From Microbulbifer sp. HZ11 (GTDB taxonomy: Bacteria; Pseudomonadota; Gammaproteobacteria; Pseudomonadales; Cellvibrionaceae), in contig NZ_JELR01000001.1 in assembly GCF_000708675.1 (NCBI RefSeq), positions 434,001 through 498,000 on the forward strand: a stretch of 64,000 bases of DNA, in the 5' to 3' direction. Positions within the stretch are counted from its first letter, which is position 1. Every line of letters begins with the position of its first letter. Below the pieces are notes generated by a model. The model did not search any database. It saw only the letters and a list, made by a program, of their open reading frames with translations, and was not told the origin of the DNA. Below, piece after piece: positions 8,983 through 17,419 of this stretch. The position numbers and the translations under genes are program-made.

Positions 8983-11900
8983 GCAACCCGAACGATCCAA
9001 TGGACAGAGCCCATCGCGGACCCCGCCCGGCCATCGATACCAGCCGCGGCGCCATCGCGTGGATGACTCACAACCATGTCACCGCCAACCTGTTGATGCT
9101 GGTGTTCCTCATCGGCGGCCTGATTTTTTCCCTCACCATCAAGAAGGAGGTATTTCCGGAATTCAGCCTGGATATGGTGAGCGTCAATATCTCTTACCCC
9201 GGAGCCAGTCCGGAAGAGGTCGAGCGCGGAGTCTTGGTGCCCGCAGAGCAGGCGGTGACCGGCCTTGAAGGGATCAAGGAGCTGCGCGGAAGCGCCGGCG
9301 AGGGCAATGCCAGCCTGACCCTGGAGCTGGACGAAGACGCCAATGCCAACAAGGTATTCCAGGATGTGCAGGCGGCCATCGACCGGGTTTCCACATTTCC
9401 TTCGGATATTGAACGCCCCCAGGTGAGCCTGGCGGAGCGCAAGCGGGACGTGCTGGATCTGGTCGTGCACGGGCAGGTGGACGACCGCACCCTGCGGGCG
9501 GTTGTGATGCAGGTGTACGACAAGCTGGAGGCGCATCCGGACATCACCCAGCTGGAAGCCTATGGCGTTAAGGATTTCGAAGTGGCGATCGAGGTGCGGC
9601 GGGATGACCTGCGCCGCTATAACCTCACGCTTGCGGCCATCGCGCAGCTGGTGCGAAATGCCGCGGTCGACGTTCCCGCCGGCGGTGTGAAATCGGAAGC
9701 CGGAGAAATTCTTGTCCGGGTAACCGAGCGCAAAGACTGGGCGCGACAGTTTGGCGATATCGTCATCGCTCAGAGTGCGGGTGGCGGTACCGTGCGCCTG
9801 AAAGACGTGGCGACGATTCGGGATGCGCTGGTGGATGAACCGCGCAATATGGTTTTCAACGGTGAGCCGGCTGCCGGTATCGACGTGTTCCGGATCGGTG
9901 ATCAGACACCAATGAGTGTCAGCGACGCTACCCACGAAGTGTTGCAGGAGTTGCAGGAAACCCTGCCGCCGGGTATGCAGGTGACGGTGCGCGATGACGA
10001 CTCGGAAATTTTCAAGGAGCGCCTTTCGCTACTGCTGAAAAACGGGTTTATTGGTCTGTTACTGGTGTTTGTGGTGCTCGGTGCATTCCTGGAGTTGCGC
10101 CTCGCATTCTGGGTGACCCTTGGTATTCCCATCAGTTTTTTGGGTGCGCTGTTGTTCCTGCCGGCGATGGATATATCCATCAACATGGTCAGCATGTTTG
10201 CGTTCATTATTGCCCTTGGGATTGTGGTGGATGATGCGATCATCGCGGGGGAAAATATTTATGAATGGCGCCAGCGGGGCTACAGTAATTTTGACGCGGC
10301 GATAGCAGGTGCCCGCCAGGTAGCGGTGCCGCTCACCTTCGCCATTCTCACCAATATAGTTGCGTTTATTCCGCTGACCGAGTTGCCCGGGTTTATGGGT
10401 AAAATCTTCGGTGTCATTCCGTTTGTGGTGGGTGCGGTATTTGTTATTTCCTGGGTGGAAGCACTGTTTATCCTGCCCGCACACCTTGCCCATTCCAAGC
10501 GGGGCTATAAAAGTCGCTCGGCACGTCGTCTCGCCGCACGCCAGAAACTGATCGCGCGGGGGCTGGACCGGTTTGTGGAGCACCGCTTCAAGCCGGTACT
10601 CGATGCCTGCGTGCGCCACCGTTACATCACCATTTCCATTTCTCTCGCCATTCTGATTGTGATGACCGGCTACGCGGCCAGCGGGCGTATGGGTTTTACC
10701 CTGATGCCGCGAGTAGAGCGGGACTCCGGTCGGGTACAGGTGACTTTTCCGCCGGGCACCTCCGAAGCGCAGCTTGAGCGCGCGCGCACCCAGATTATGG
10801 GGGCCGCCGATCGCATTCTCGAAGAGACCGGGCGTGAAGGGATATTTATCGGAATGCGCGGCCTGATTCGCAACGATTCCGTGCAGGTTGATGTTTACCT
10901 CACACCGGGCGATCAGCGGGAAGTGACCACCGGTGATTTTGTGCGGCGCTGGCGGCGCGAGGTGGGGCCGGTGCCGGGAGCACTGAGTTCCAGTTTTGCC
11001 AGTGACCGGGGTGGGCCGGGGGCCGGGCCTGCACTCACGGTGGAGTTGCGCCATGCGGACACGGATATGCTGGAGCAGGCCGCTACCCAGCTGTCACAGG
11101 CGCTGCAGGCATTCCCTTCGGTGGGTGATATCGATGCCGGTGTTTCTCAGGGTAAACGACAACTGGACCTGACCCTTACCGATACCGCAAAAAGTCTCGG
11201 GCTGACGGCAGAGGATATCGGCCGGCAATTGCGTGCTTCACTATACGGCGCCGAGGCCATGCGTCAGCAGCGGGGCAGGGATCAGGTAAAAGTCATGGTG
11301 CGCCTGCCGGAAGAAGAGCGGGTAACCCTGGACGATGTCAACAACATCATGATCCAGGCCGGCAACGGTCTGTGGTTACCTTTGCCCGATCTGGTGGTCA
11401 TTGATCAGGGGCGAGCCTATGCCAGTATCAATCGCAGGGAAGGGCGGCGGGTAATGACCGTCACGGCCAACGTGGAACCGGCAGATCAGGCGGCGCTGGT
11501 CATTAACGAGCTGAACGAGACGACCATGCCGCAATTGCGCGCACAGTTTCCCGGCCTGAGTATTTCCTATGAAGGGCGGCAGGCGGAAGAGCGGGAGGGG
11601 CTCTCGTCCCTGGGTATGACCTTTTCGCTGACGCTGGCTGTGTTGTACTTCCTGTTGGCGATTCCGCTAAAGAGTTATATTCAGCCGCTTACGGTAATGG
11701 TTGCCATCCCGTTCGGTGTCATCGGGGCGATTCTCGGGCATCTGGTTATGGGGTACGGCCTCAGCATGGTCAGCCTGTTGGGCATGGTGGCCCTCGCCGG
11801 CGTGGTGATCAATGACACTCTGGTGATGATTGAATACGGCAACCGCCTGCGCGCAGAGGGCATGCCAATCACCGACGCCATCAAGGCCGCCGCCGCCCGC

Positions 11901-12143
11901 CGTTTCCGCCCCATCATCCTCACTACGGTAACCACCTTTTGTGGTTTGATGCCGATGATCTTTGAGACGTCGGTACAGGCGAAATTTATGATTCCAATGG
12001 CGATTTCCCTGGGCTACGGGATTCTTGCCGCGACCACGATTTCATTACTCCTGGTGCCGTGTTTGTTTTTGATGTTTTCGAGAGATCTTCCTGAGTTATT
12101 TGGGATGCTGAAACGCCGTGTAAGCAAAAGCGCGGCAGCTTGA
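8979..12143 (+). CDS. RND efflux transporter permease subunit
   Basis: Inner-membrane proton-driven exporter of 1054 residues, the usual RND length, with two halves each of six membrane segments and a large periplasmic loop. TM1 follows NHVTANLLMLVFLIGG. TM4 has the proton-relay aspartates in ALGIVVDDAIIAGENIYEW. The first periplasmic loop carries SYPGASPEEVERGVLVPAEQ. In the TM10 equivalent the sequence reads AGVVINDTLVMIEYGNRLR, so the lysine that partners the TM4 aspartates in AcrB (usually VKNAI) is replaced by Asn-Asp. This is the pattern of a subgroup of RND permeases rather than of AcrB itself. Its start overlaps the adaptor stop by 4 bases. Substrate cannot be inferred; no regulator gene lies next to the operon. 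Confidence 0.95.
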   Translation: MSNPNDPMDRAHRGPRPAIDTSRGAIAWMTHNHVTANLLMLVFLIGGLIFSLTIKKEVFPEFSLDMVSVNISYPGASPEEVERGVLVPAEQAVTGLEGIKELRGSAGEGNASLTLELDEDANANKVFQDVQAAIDRVSTFPSDIERPQVSLAERKRDVLDLVVHGQVDDRTLRAVVMQVYDKLEAHPDITQLEAYGVKDFEVAIEVRRDDLRRYNLTLAAIAQLVRNAAVDVPAGGVKSEAGEILVRVTERKDWARQFGDIVIAQSAGGGTVRLKDVATIRDALVDEPRNMVFNGEPAAGIDVFRIGDQTPMSVSDATHEVLQELQETLPPGMQVTVRDDDSEIFKERLSLLLKNGFIGLLLVFVVLGAFLELRLAFWVTLGIPISFLGALLFLPAMDISINMVSMFAFIIALGIVVDDAIIAGENIYEWRQRGYSNFDAAIAGARQVAVPLTFAILTNIVAFIPLTELPGFMGKIFGVIPFVVGAVFVISWVEALFILPAHLAHSKRGYKSRSARRLAARQKLIARGLDRFVEHRFKPVLDACVRHRYITISISLAILIVMTGYAASGRMGFTLMPRVERDSGRVQVTFPPGTSEAQLERARTQIMGAADRILEETGREGIFIGMRGLIRNDSVQVDVYLTPGDQREVTTGDFVRRWRREVGPVPGALSSSFASDRGGPGAGPALTVELRHADTDMLEQAATQLSQALQAFPSVGDIDAGVSQGKRQLDLTLTDTAKSLGLTAEDIGRQLRASLYGAEAMRQQRGRDQVKVMVRLPEEERVTLDDVNNIMIQAGNGLWLPLPDLVVIDQGRAYASINRREGRRVMTVTANVEPADQAALVINELNETTMPQLRAQFPGLSISYEGRQAEEREGLSSLGMTFSLTLAVLYFLLAIPLKSYIQPLTVMVAIPFGVIGAILGHLVMGYGLSMVSLLGMVALAGVVINDTLVMIEYGNRLRAEGMPITDAIKAAAARRFRPIILTTVTTFCGLMPMIFETSVQAKFMIPMAISLGYGILAATTISLLLVPCLFLMFSRDLPELFGMLKRRVSKSAAA

Positions 12144-12432
12144 TTACCGATACGCGGACTGGAGTTGAGGGTTAAGCGTAACTGAAAGAAGGGCTGCATA
12201 TCGGTCACGCTTATCACTATTTCTGTGGGCGCGGTTTGGCCGGGAAAATCTATTTTAATTAATGGTTTACGGCTATTTCGGTTTTGGCGGATAGTGGGCA
12301 GGGTGATCAGTTTTCAGAATGTGATATCGGATACGTGTAAGGCTAAGTCGTTGACTTTTTTGGGGTTTCTGACAGGCTAGAGGGAGGTGGGTGCCTAACG
12401 AACAGCGGCAGAGCGACAGCCAGCGCTGGGCG

Positions 12433-12735
12433 CTAAATGCCTAGGAGCTTCGGTCTAATATCCATGCTCTGGTGAAGAATTCTGATTATTTCAACGCAGT
12501 TATTTTCAGAAATTTTATAGAAAATAACGTGAGCGCCGTGTGGGATTTTCCGGTAGCCAAGTTTTATATCTTCGCAGCCAACTCCAGAAAGAGGGGATTC
12601 TGCGAGCTCATGAAAGGCATCGTCAAATTTTTTTATGTAGGCATTCCGCTGAACTATTCCCCAGTGATGTTCAGTAAATCTGGCGATACCTCTCAAGTCA
12701 TCTTTAGCTTTACGGCTTAATTTAAATGAACTCAT
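12433..12735 (-). CDS. parE: ParE-type toxin (RelE/ParE superfamily)
   Basis: A 100-residue protein with the ParE fold signature: SRKAKDDLRGIARFTEHHWG at the N-terminus, a central helix with FDDAFHELAESPLSGVG, the strand YRKIPHGAHVIFYK and the C-terminal strand VEIIRILHQSMDI. ParE toxins poison DNA gyrase; the HQSMD ending is typical of this group. Its ATG overlaps the parD stop codon (ATGA), so toxin translation depends on antitoxin translation. The coding sequence is visibly more AT-rich than the flanking genes, consistent with horizontal acquisition. A stretch of about 290 bases between this gene and the efflux operon holds no gene I can support. Confidence 0.92.
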   Translation of the reverse strand: MSSFKLSRKAKDDLRGIARFTEHHWGIVQRNAYIKKFDDAFHELAESPLSGVGCEDIKLGYRKIPHGAHVIFYKISENNCVEIIRILHQSMDIRPKLLGI

Positions 12736-12974
12736 GGAGTTTTCTTTTCATCAAGCTCGGCAATAAATGACTCATAGGTATAATCGGTGAATCCACTTTG
12801 CTCGCCTTCCTGGAGCAGTGACCGGAGTGTTTCCAGTTTGATTTCGGTGTCCTCGAGTAGCCGCAGACCTGCGCGAACCACCTCACTTGCGGAGCCGTAG
12901 CGACCACTGGCTACTTCTTTGGCTATAAACTTGTCAAAATGTGACCCAAGGGTCATGCTGGTGTTTTTGGCCAT
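12732..12974 (-). CDS. parD: ParD-type antitoxin
   Basis: An 80-residue antitoxin. The start is ATG 12974, not an upstream frame opening, because it is preceded by a strong GGAGG and gives the family-typical N-terminus AKNTSMTLGSHFDKFIAKEV. That segment is a ribbon-helix-helix DNA-binding domain, followed by SGRYGSASEVVRAGLRLLED, the hallmark of ParD. The C-terminal half (SLLQEGEQSGFTDYTYESF) would wrap the toxin. It should repress its own operon by binding the inverted repeat just upstream. Overlap with parE by 4 bases. Confidence 0.93.
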   Translation of the reverse strand: MAKNTSMTLGSHFDKFIAKEVASGRYGSASEVVRAGLRLLEDTEIKLETLRSLLQEGEQSGFTDYTYESFIAELDEKKTP

Positions 12975-12984
12975 ACCGCCTCCT

Positions 12985-13000
12985 GGTACCAATAAGTACC
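12985..13000 (-). promoter_or_regulatory. Inverted repeat in the parDE leader, candidate ParD operator
   Basis: GGTAC and GTACC are perfect inverted arms separated by 6 bases, lying between the predicted -10 element and the parD start. Autorepression of this kind is known for ParD-type antitoxins; the exact site is an inference. Confidence 0.5.
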
Positions 13001-13002
13001 TA

Positions 13003-13031
13003 AATATGGTATCGAGAAGGTGGGTTGTCAA
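13003..13031 (-). promoter_or_regulatory. Sigma-70-type promoter of parDE
   Basis: On the minus strand a consensus TTGACA (13026-13031) is followed after exactly 17 bases by CATATT (13003-13008, four of six matches to TATAAT). The predicted start falls in the inverted repeat that precedes parD, as expected of an autorepressed operon. Confidence 0.6.
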
Positions 13032-13093
13032 GTACTCCGAACATGCACTTAATTGGGTAACTTTTACCGAGACGCGCTATTTTTCCGAGGCCA

Positions 13094-13465
13094 GTGAATA
13101 CGGAATTTTGTCCGGTTTGCAAAGGTAATGCCGTTGCTCGGCCTCCGGAATGGAGCGGTGGTCGAATGACGGTTGTATGCCAAAATTGTGGAAATTACGA
13201 AGTTTCCCCCAAATTGTATCGCGAACTTTGCCCATTGCCGGAGACTGATTGGCGAATCGAACGGTTGCGCTCGGAACTTGTGAACACGGCTGATCCAAAA
13301 ATGATTTGGGAGCCTACTGCGAATATCCCAGCGTTTGCGACCATCGATGCAGATAAGCCCACAAAACTCCAGAAGAGGTTTTTGAGAGCGAAAGCCGAAG
13401 GGAAAACGATAACGGTTGGAACCATCTTTCGTGCAGGTGAAGCAGACGATGAGCCCGGAAAATAA
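13094..13465 (+). CDS. Small zinc-ribbon protein of unknown function
   Basis: A 123-residue frame starting at GTG with a weak GAGG upstream. The N-terminus reads FCPVCKG, and CQNCGN follows 23 residues later: two CxxC knuckles that would make a zinc ribbon (residues about 6-35). The remainder (FATIDADKPTKLQKRFLRAK) is basic and without a recognisable domain. It is divergent from parDE with about 60 bases between the predicted parDE promoter and this start, and convergent with the antiporter gene. Coding is supported by the paired cysteines and the frame length, but I do not recognise the family; it may be cargo of the same small low-GC patch. Confidence 0.6.
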   Translation: MNTEFCPVCKGNAVARPPEWSGGRMTVVCQNCGNYEVSPKLYRELCPLPETDWRIERLRSELVNTADPKMIWEPTANIPAFATIDADKPTKLQKRFLRAKAEGKTITVGTIFRAGEADDEPGK

Positions 13466-13524
13466 CAGTCAGATGTAGTCCCGACTTTTTCTTGCCTGAT
13501 CACGTCCAGTCAGCTGTGCGTTGC

Positions 13525-13542
13525 CGTCGCCTAATAGCGACG
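13525..13542. terminator. Hairpin between convergent genes, possible terminator
   Basis: CGTCGC and GCGACG form a perfect 6-bp stem with a 6-base loop in the 93-base spacer between the zinc-ribbon gene and the antiporter gene, which converge here. There is no U-run. Confidence 0.3.
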
Positions 13543-13558
13543 TCTCAAGTGTCGCGGA

Positions 13559-14728
13559 TCAATCCCGCCGTAACTCATCCTTAATCGCAATAGGGTTGGG
13601 GAAATTCAATACCACGATATACGACGATACCAGGAAGGTCAGGATCGCTGTGGCCTGAATCAGGTGTGAGGCCTGGCTGCCGATCAGCTGTTGGCTGACG
13701 GCGAGGAAGGCAATCAGCAGGGAGAATTCGCTGATCTGGCCGAGGCGGAAGCCGATGTCCCACGCGAGTATTTTGCGTTCGCTCTGCTGTCCGAGCAGGT
13801 AGCGAAACACCACCGGTTTGATGATCAGTACCGCTGTCGCGGCCACCAGCGCAGGGATGGCGATTTCCGGCACCATATCCAGATGGAACTGGGCCCCGAG
13901 ACTGAAGAAGAACAGAATCAGGAAGAAGTCCCGAAGCGGCTTGAGGCTGAGGGCAATGTATTGGGAGATCGGACTGGTCGCGAGGGTAATACCAGCAATG
14001 AACGCGCCGATTTCCCGTGAAAGTCCCACCACTTCTGCCAGCTCCGCAACTCCCATACACCAGCCCAGCGCGAGCAGGAATACGTATTCGTGGAAACGGT
14101 CGAATTTTGCCAGTAGCGGCTGCAGGACATAGCGCACTGCGCCCCAGGCAAAAGCGATCAGTAACGGCAGTGCCGCAAAAGAAGTACCCAGGCGAGCGAA
14201 GTCGACAGAGCCGGTGCTGCCGCTCAGCAGAATCATCAGACAGGTAATGGCGACAAAGTCCTGAAACAGCAGCAGGCCGACCATCATTTCACCCAGGTGC
14301 TTGTGATGCAGCACAGTGGTCGGCAGCAGCTTGATACCAATGATTGTGCTGGAAAACATCATGGCCATACCGATCACCCACGACTCGGTGTCGGTAAACC
14401 CGAACAGGTGCCCAATGGCGTAACCGAGTCCGAGAAACAGCGCACAGCTGATCAGGCCAACAAAGGTGGCTTTGCGCAGTACTGAAATCAGCGCTTTCGG
14501 CTGCATGTCGAGGCCGAGCAGGAACAGCAGGAAAATAATGCCGATGCTGGACATCTCTGCCATCAGCGCAACATTGTCGATAACACCGAAGACCGAAGGA
14601 CCGAGGAGGCAGCCAAGGGCGATGTAGGCTACCAGCAACGGCTGACGCCCCCAGAGCGCAAGGGAGGCCACAACGGCAGCGCCACTGAAGATCAGGAAGA
14701 ACGACTGGAACAGGGAGGTCTCAGGCAC
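13559..14728 (-). CDS. Cation:proton antiporter, CPA2 family (KefB/RosB-like, no RCK domain)
   Basis: A 389-residue polytopic inner-membrane protein with about 12 hydrophobic segments. It has CPA2 hallmarks: GCLLGPSVFG in the first part, IFLLFLLGLDMQPKAL, MMFSSTIIGIKLLP, and LLFQDFVAI containing the family-conserved Gln-Asp pair. The cytoplasmic RCK/TrkA-N domain of the full KefB/KefC proteins is absent: the protein ends shortly after the last membrane segment. It probably exchanges K+ or Na+ for protons. The start codon is GTG. Inference on the ion is weak. Confidence 0.88.
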   Translation of the reverse strand: MPETSLFQSFFLIFSGAAVVASLALWGRQPLLVAYIALGCLLGPSVFGVIDNVALMAEMSSIGIIFLLFLLGLDMQPKALISVLRKATFVGLISCALFLGLGYAIGHLFGFTDTESWVIGMAMMFSSTIIGIKLLPTTVLHHKHLGEMMVGLLLFQDFVAITCLMILLSGSTGSVDFARLGTSFAALPLLIAFAWGAVRYVLQPLLAKFDRFHEYVFLLALGWCMGVAELAEVVGLSREIGAFIAGITLATSPISQYIALSLKPLRDFFLILFFFSLGAQFHLDMVPEIAIPALVAATAVLIIKPVVFRYLLGQQSERKILAWDIGFRLGQISEFSLLIAFLAVSQQLIGSQASHLIQATAILTFLVSSYIVVLNFPNPIAIKDELRRD

Positions 14729-14816
14729 TGCGCATCCTTGAAGCAGACTGGATTATTGCTCGGGCAGTCATTATCGGCGGGTAGTGCGTGCGGTTTCAAC
14801 CTGGGATCTGATTGAG

Positions 14817-14884
14817 CGTCATGCCGGACTTGATCCGGCATCCAGGATCTGTGGGGCTGGATACCGGCATTCGCGGGTATGACG
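14817..14884. repeat. REP-like dispersed element, copy A
   Basis: Starts CGTCAT and ends ATGACG. It contains two imperfect hairpin modules facing each other: TGCCGGA...TCCGGCA near 14822-14840 and ACCGGC...GCGGGTA near 14862-14879. The modules match those of the element at 56125-56193, arranged in the opposite order. It lies in the spacer between the antiporter gene start and the class V aminotransferase stop. Extragenic palindromes of this type, whose spurious translation reads DLIRHPG, are widespread in proteobacteria. Confidence 0.7.
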
Positions 14885-14904
14885 TTAGGAGAGGACAAAT
14901 TGCT

Positions 14905-16584
14905 TTAGATCTGAAACCAGCGCAGTACCTCACCTTCTTTCGACAGTACCGGCTGCTCACATACTTCTCCCGGTGGATTTGCCAGAATGGATCTCGCCTG
15001 TTGAATAAACTCAGGTAAGGGCGTTGCCACTTTTGCCGGCGCACTGCCGCCCATATCAAAACCGAGAGGGATGGGCGCGCCCGCTTCAATGCCCTGGTAG
15101 CGCCAGACCCCGTGGCTTGCATCGTATTGATAGAAGGGCAGCATGCGGTGGCCGTGCTCCGCGATCAGCTCTATCGCATCAATCAGGTAGTCGACGGTTT
15201 CTTCATCCAGGAAATAGTTGAAGTTCAGTCGTACCCAGCCCGGTTTCAGAATACTTTCCCCCTCGCTGACGAGCCTTTCGATGGCGGTGCTCTGCTCGTC
15301 GGTCAGGTGCAACAGGTGGTGTCCGTAGGGGCCCGCACAGGAGCAGCCACCGCGGACCTGTATACCGAACAGATCATTCAGCAGGGCGACCACAAAGCCG
15401 TGGTGGAGGGGTTTGCCGGCGTGGAGTAGATGCAGTGAGACGATACTGACCCGCCGGGCTTGGGTGCCGCCGAGGATCTGGATGTTGGGGTTGTGGCACC
15501 AGCGCTCAAACGCACGGGTGAGCCAGTAATCCTCCCGGGCCTCGATGGTGTCGGCACCGACCTGATCTTTGAGTGCAAACGCCATGCCCGCACGTACGGA
15601 TTCCACAATGGCAGGGGTGCCGGCTTCTTCGCGCCGTTCGCCCGCGGGCAGGTAGGTGTGGCGTGCGGGGCTGACCCAGGATACGGTGCCACCGCCGGTT
15701 ACCGCGGGTTGGCTTTCCGGCAGCAGGTCGCGGCGCAGAACCAGAATACCCGGTGTGCCCGGACCGCCGACAAACTTGTGCGGTGAAATAAACAGTGCGT
15801 CTTTGCTGGTCAGCTGACCGTCACCGTGCGCATCGATTCCGACGTAGGGCGCTGCTGCGGCATAGTCCCAGAACGACAGGGCGTTGTTCTGGTGCAGCAG
15901 GCGGGTTACCGCGTCTACGTCGGTACGAATGCCGGTGACGTTGGAGGCGGCGGAGAAACTGCCAATCTTCAGTGGCCGGTCCGCATATTGATCCAGAGCC
16001 TTCTGCAGCGCCTCAAGGTCGACGCCGCCCAGATTGTCCTGGGGAATGGTGACCACTTCGGCAACGGACTCCCGCCAGGGAAGGTCGTTGGAGTGGTGTT
16101 CGTAGGGGCCGATAAATACCACCGGGCGTTTGTCATCGGCAATGCTGCCCGCGTCGCCGCCGAAGCGTTTGTAGCTGTCCTTGCGTAACCCGAGACAGTC
16201 CACCAGGCGGTTCACCGCGGCGGTGGCGCCGGAGCCGCAGAAGATAATCGCGTGGTCCTCGCCAGCGTTCACGGACTTGCGTACGGCCGCGCGGGCCTGC
16301 TCGCGAAACGCAGTGGTCTGGCGGCCGGTAGCGGAGGTTTCGGTATGTGTATTGGCGTACCAGGGTAATACCTGGTTGCGGATGGCGTCCTCAATAAAGT
16401 GCAGTGCACGGCCGGAGGCGGTGTAGTCCGCATAGACCAGCGGTCGTTCGCCGAAGGGCGTTTGCAAGGGCATGCGCTCGCCGATGACATTGTCGCGGAT
16501 CCGTTGCAGCAGTGCGGTGGTTTCAGGTGTGCAGAATGGGGCTGTGGTCGCCTGGTGGGCGGTATTATTGGTCGAATTGTTCAT
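14905..16584 (-). CDS. Class V aminotransferase (cysteine desulfurase-like PLP enzyme)
   Basis: A 559-residue PLP-dependent enzyme of the aminotransferase class V / cysteine desulfurase-like superfamily. Recognisable blocks are YADYTASGRALHFIED (N-terminal substrate region), NTHTETSATGRQTTAFREQ, FCGSGATAAVNRLVD (cofactor phosphate binding), DYAAAAPYVGID, and the PLP lysine in SPHKFVGGPGTPG. It is longer than IscS/SufS by about 150 residues, with a C-terminal extension covering GWVRLNFNYFLDEE and the last 90 residues. ATG 16584 has a GAGG site. The Lrp-type regulator just upstream in the same direction suggests an amino-acid-responsive function. The substrate is unknown; it is not one of the housekeeping desulfurases. 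Confidence 0.85.
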   Translation of the reverse strand: MNNSTNNTAHQATTAPFCTPETTALLQRIRDNVIGERMPLQTPFGERPLVYADYTASGRALHFIEDAIRNQVLPWYANTHTETSATGRQTTAFREQARAAVRKSVNAGEDHAIIFCGSGATAAVNRLVDCLGLRKDSYKRFGGDAGSIADDKRPVVFIGPYEHHSNDLPWRESVAEVVTIPQDNLGGVDLEALQKALDQYADRPLKIGSFSAASNVTGIRTDVDAVTRLLHQNNALSFWDYAAAAPYVGIDAHGDGQLTSKDALFISPHKFVGGPGTPGILVLRRDLLPESQPAVTGGGTVSWVSPARHTYLPAGERREEAGTPAIVESVRAGMAFALKDQVGADTIEAREDYWLTRAFERWCHNPNIQILGGTQARRVSIVSLHLLHAGKPLHHGFVVALLNDLFGIQVRGGCSCAGPYGHHLLHLTDEQSTAIERLVSEGESILKPGWVRLNFNYFLDEETVDYLIDAIELIAEHGHRMLPFYQYDASHGVWRYQGIEAGAPIPLGFDMGGSAPAKVATPLPEFIQQARSILANPPGEVCEQPVLSKEGEVLRWFQI

Positions 16585-16604
16585 GGCAACCTCAATGTAC
16601 TGCG

Positions 16605-16625
16605 CCCGCGAGGATCACTCGCGGG
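16605..16625. other. 8-bp GC-rich hairpin between lrp-like gene and aminotransferase
   Basis: CCCGCGAG and CTCGCGGG pair around a 5-base loop in the 71-base spacer between the two minus-strand genes. Without a U-run it is more likely an attenuating or stabilising structure than a full terminator. Confidence 0.4.
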
Positions 16626-16655
16626 TGTTATTCAGAGTCAGACATTGAGCGGGCG

Positions 16656-17126
16656 CTATTCACCGGTTGGTATTGGCAGCTCCGTGGTGCTCTTGATCTG
16701 CTCCATGGCAAACGTGGAGGATACGTCGGAAATTCCGGAGTGGCCGATCAGCTTTTTGTAAAAGCGGTCGTAGGCGGCTACATCGCTGACGACAATTCGC
16801 AGGATATAGTCGTAATCCCCTGCCATGCGGTAGCAGTCAACCACCTCCGGCAAGTCACCCATGGCGCGGGCGAAAGACTCCGCCCACTCTGCGGTGTGCT
16901 GGTTGGTTTTCACCTGGGCGAAAACCGAGACCGGCAGGCCGAGGACTTCGGCATCCAGCAGGGCCACCTTGCGGCGTATGATGCCGCTTTTCTCCAGTTT
17001 CTGTATCCGGCGCCAGCACGGGGTCTTTGTAAGGCCCACGCGCTCGGCCAGCTCTTCGATGGAGAGGCTAACATCAGATTGAAGAATGGCAAGAAGTTGT
17101 CGATCAATCGCGTCGAGTGAGGACAT
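16656..17126 (-). CDS. Lrp/AsnC family transcriptional regulator
   Basis: A 156-residue regulator. Residues 1-60 are the AsnC-type winged helix-turn-helix (LDAIDRQLLAILQSDVSLSI, then ELAERVGLTKTPCWRRIQKL). Residues 65-145 are the RAM/ligand-binding domain (VFAQVKTNQHTAEW, MAGDYDYILRIVV, YDRFYKKLIGHSGISDVSSTF). The CWRRIQKLE recognition region is typical of proteins acting on aromatic or branched amino-acid genes, but the effector is not predictable. It precedes the class V aminotransferase in the same direction, separated by 71 bases, and may control it. Confidence 0.93.
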   Translation of the reverse strand: MSSLDAIDRQLLAILQSDVSLSIEELAERVGLTKTPCWRRIQKLEKSGIIRRKVALLDAEVLGLPVSVFAQVKTNQHTAEWAESFARAMGDLPEVVDCYRMAGDYDYILRIVVSDVAAYDRFYKKLIGHSGISDVSSTFAMEQIKSTTELPIPTGE

Positions 17127-17347
17127 AGTGCTACAGCGCTCCCAAAAACGCGGGGATCGGTTCCATTATTCACTGTCTGCGTGCAGTCCCTTGCAACAAA
17201 ATACCCCGGTAATTTTGAAAGACACAGCGAGATCCGACATTGGCGAGCCTTTGAAGAATCGTTTGCTGTGCCCCGTGTCTTGCCCGTAACGATAATCTCA
17301 GTATTTCCACATCAGTAGTGGAATTTTTCCCTCCACTTATGACCATC

Positions 17348-17370
17348 AAAAAAGCCGGGCAATGCCCGGC
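17348..17370 (-). terminator. Rho-independent terminator of phhA
   Basis: On the minus strand GCCGGGC pairs with GCCCGGC (7 bp, ATT loop) and is followed by six U. It lies 50 bases after the phhA stop codon. The rest of the 290-base spacer up to the Lrp gene shows no gene. Confidence 0.85.
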
Positions 17371-17419
17371 CAAACTACAGGGGAGATGTAGGAATTTTGT
17401 TTTGTGCGGGTCGTTTCCC

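Noticed and set aside
8745..9935. 396-codon minus-strand open frame over the adaptor/pump junction
   Set aside because: Low-complexity, His/Arg-rich translation with no family resemblance; the opposite strand encodes a canonical efflux adaptor and pump.
12393..12399. GCCTAAC resembling an integron attC core site beside the parDE genes
   Set aside because: No complementary GTTRRRY core and no foldable attC-like structure is found at a suitable distance, and there is no integrase gene.
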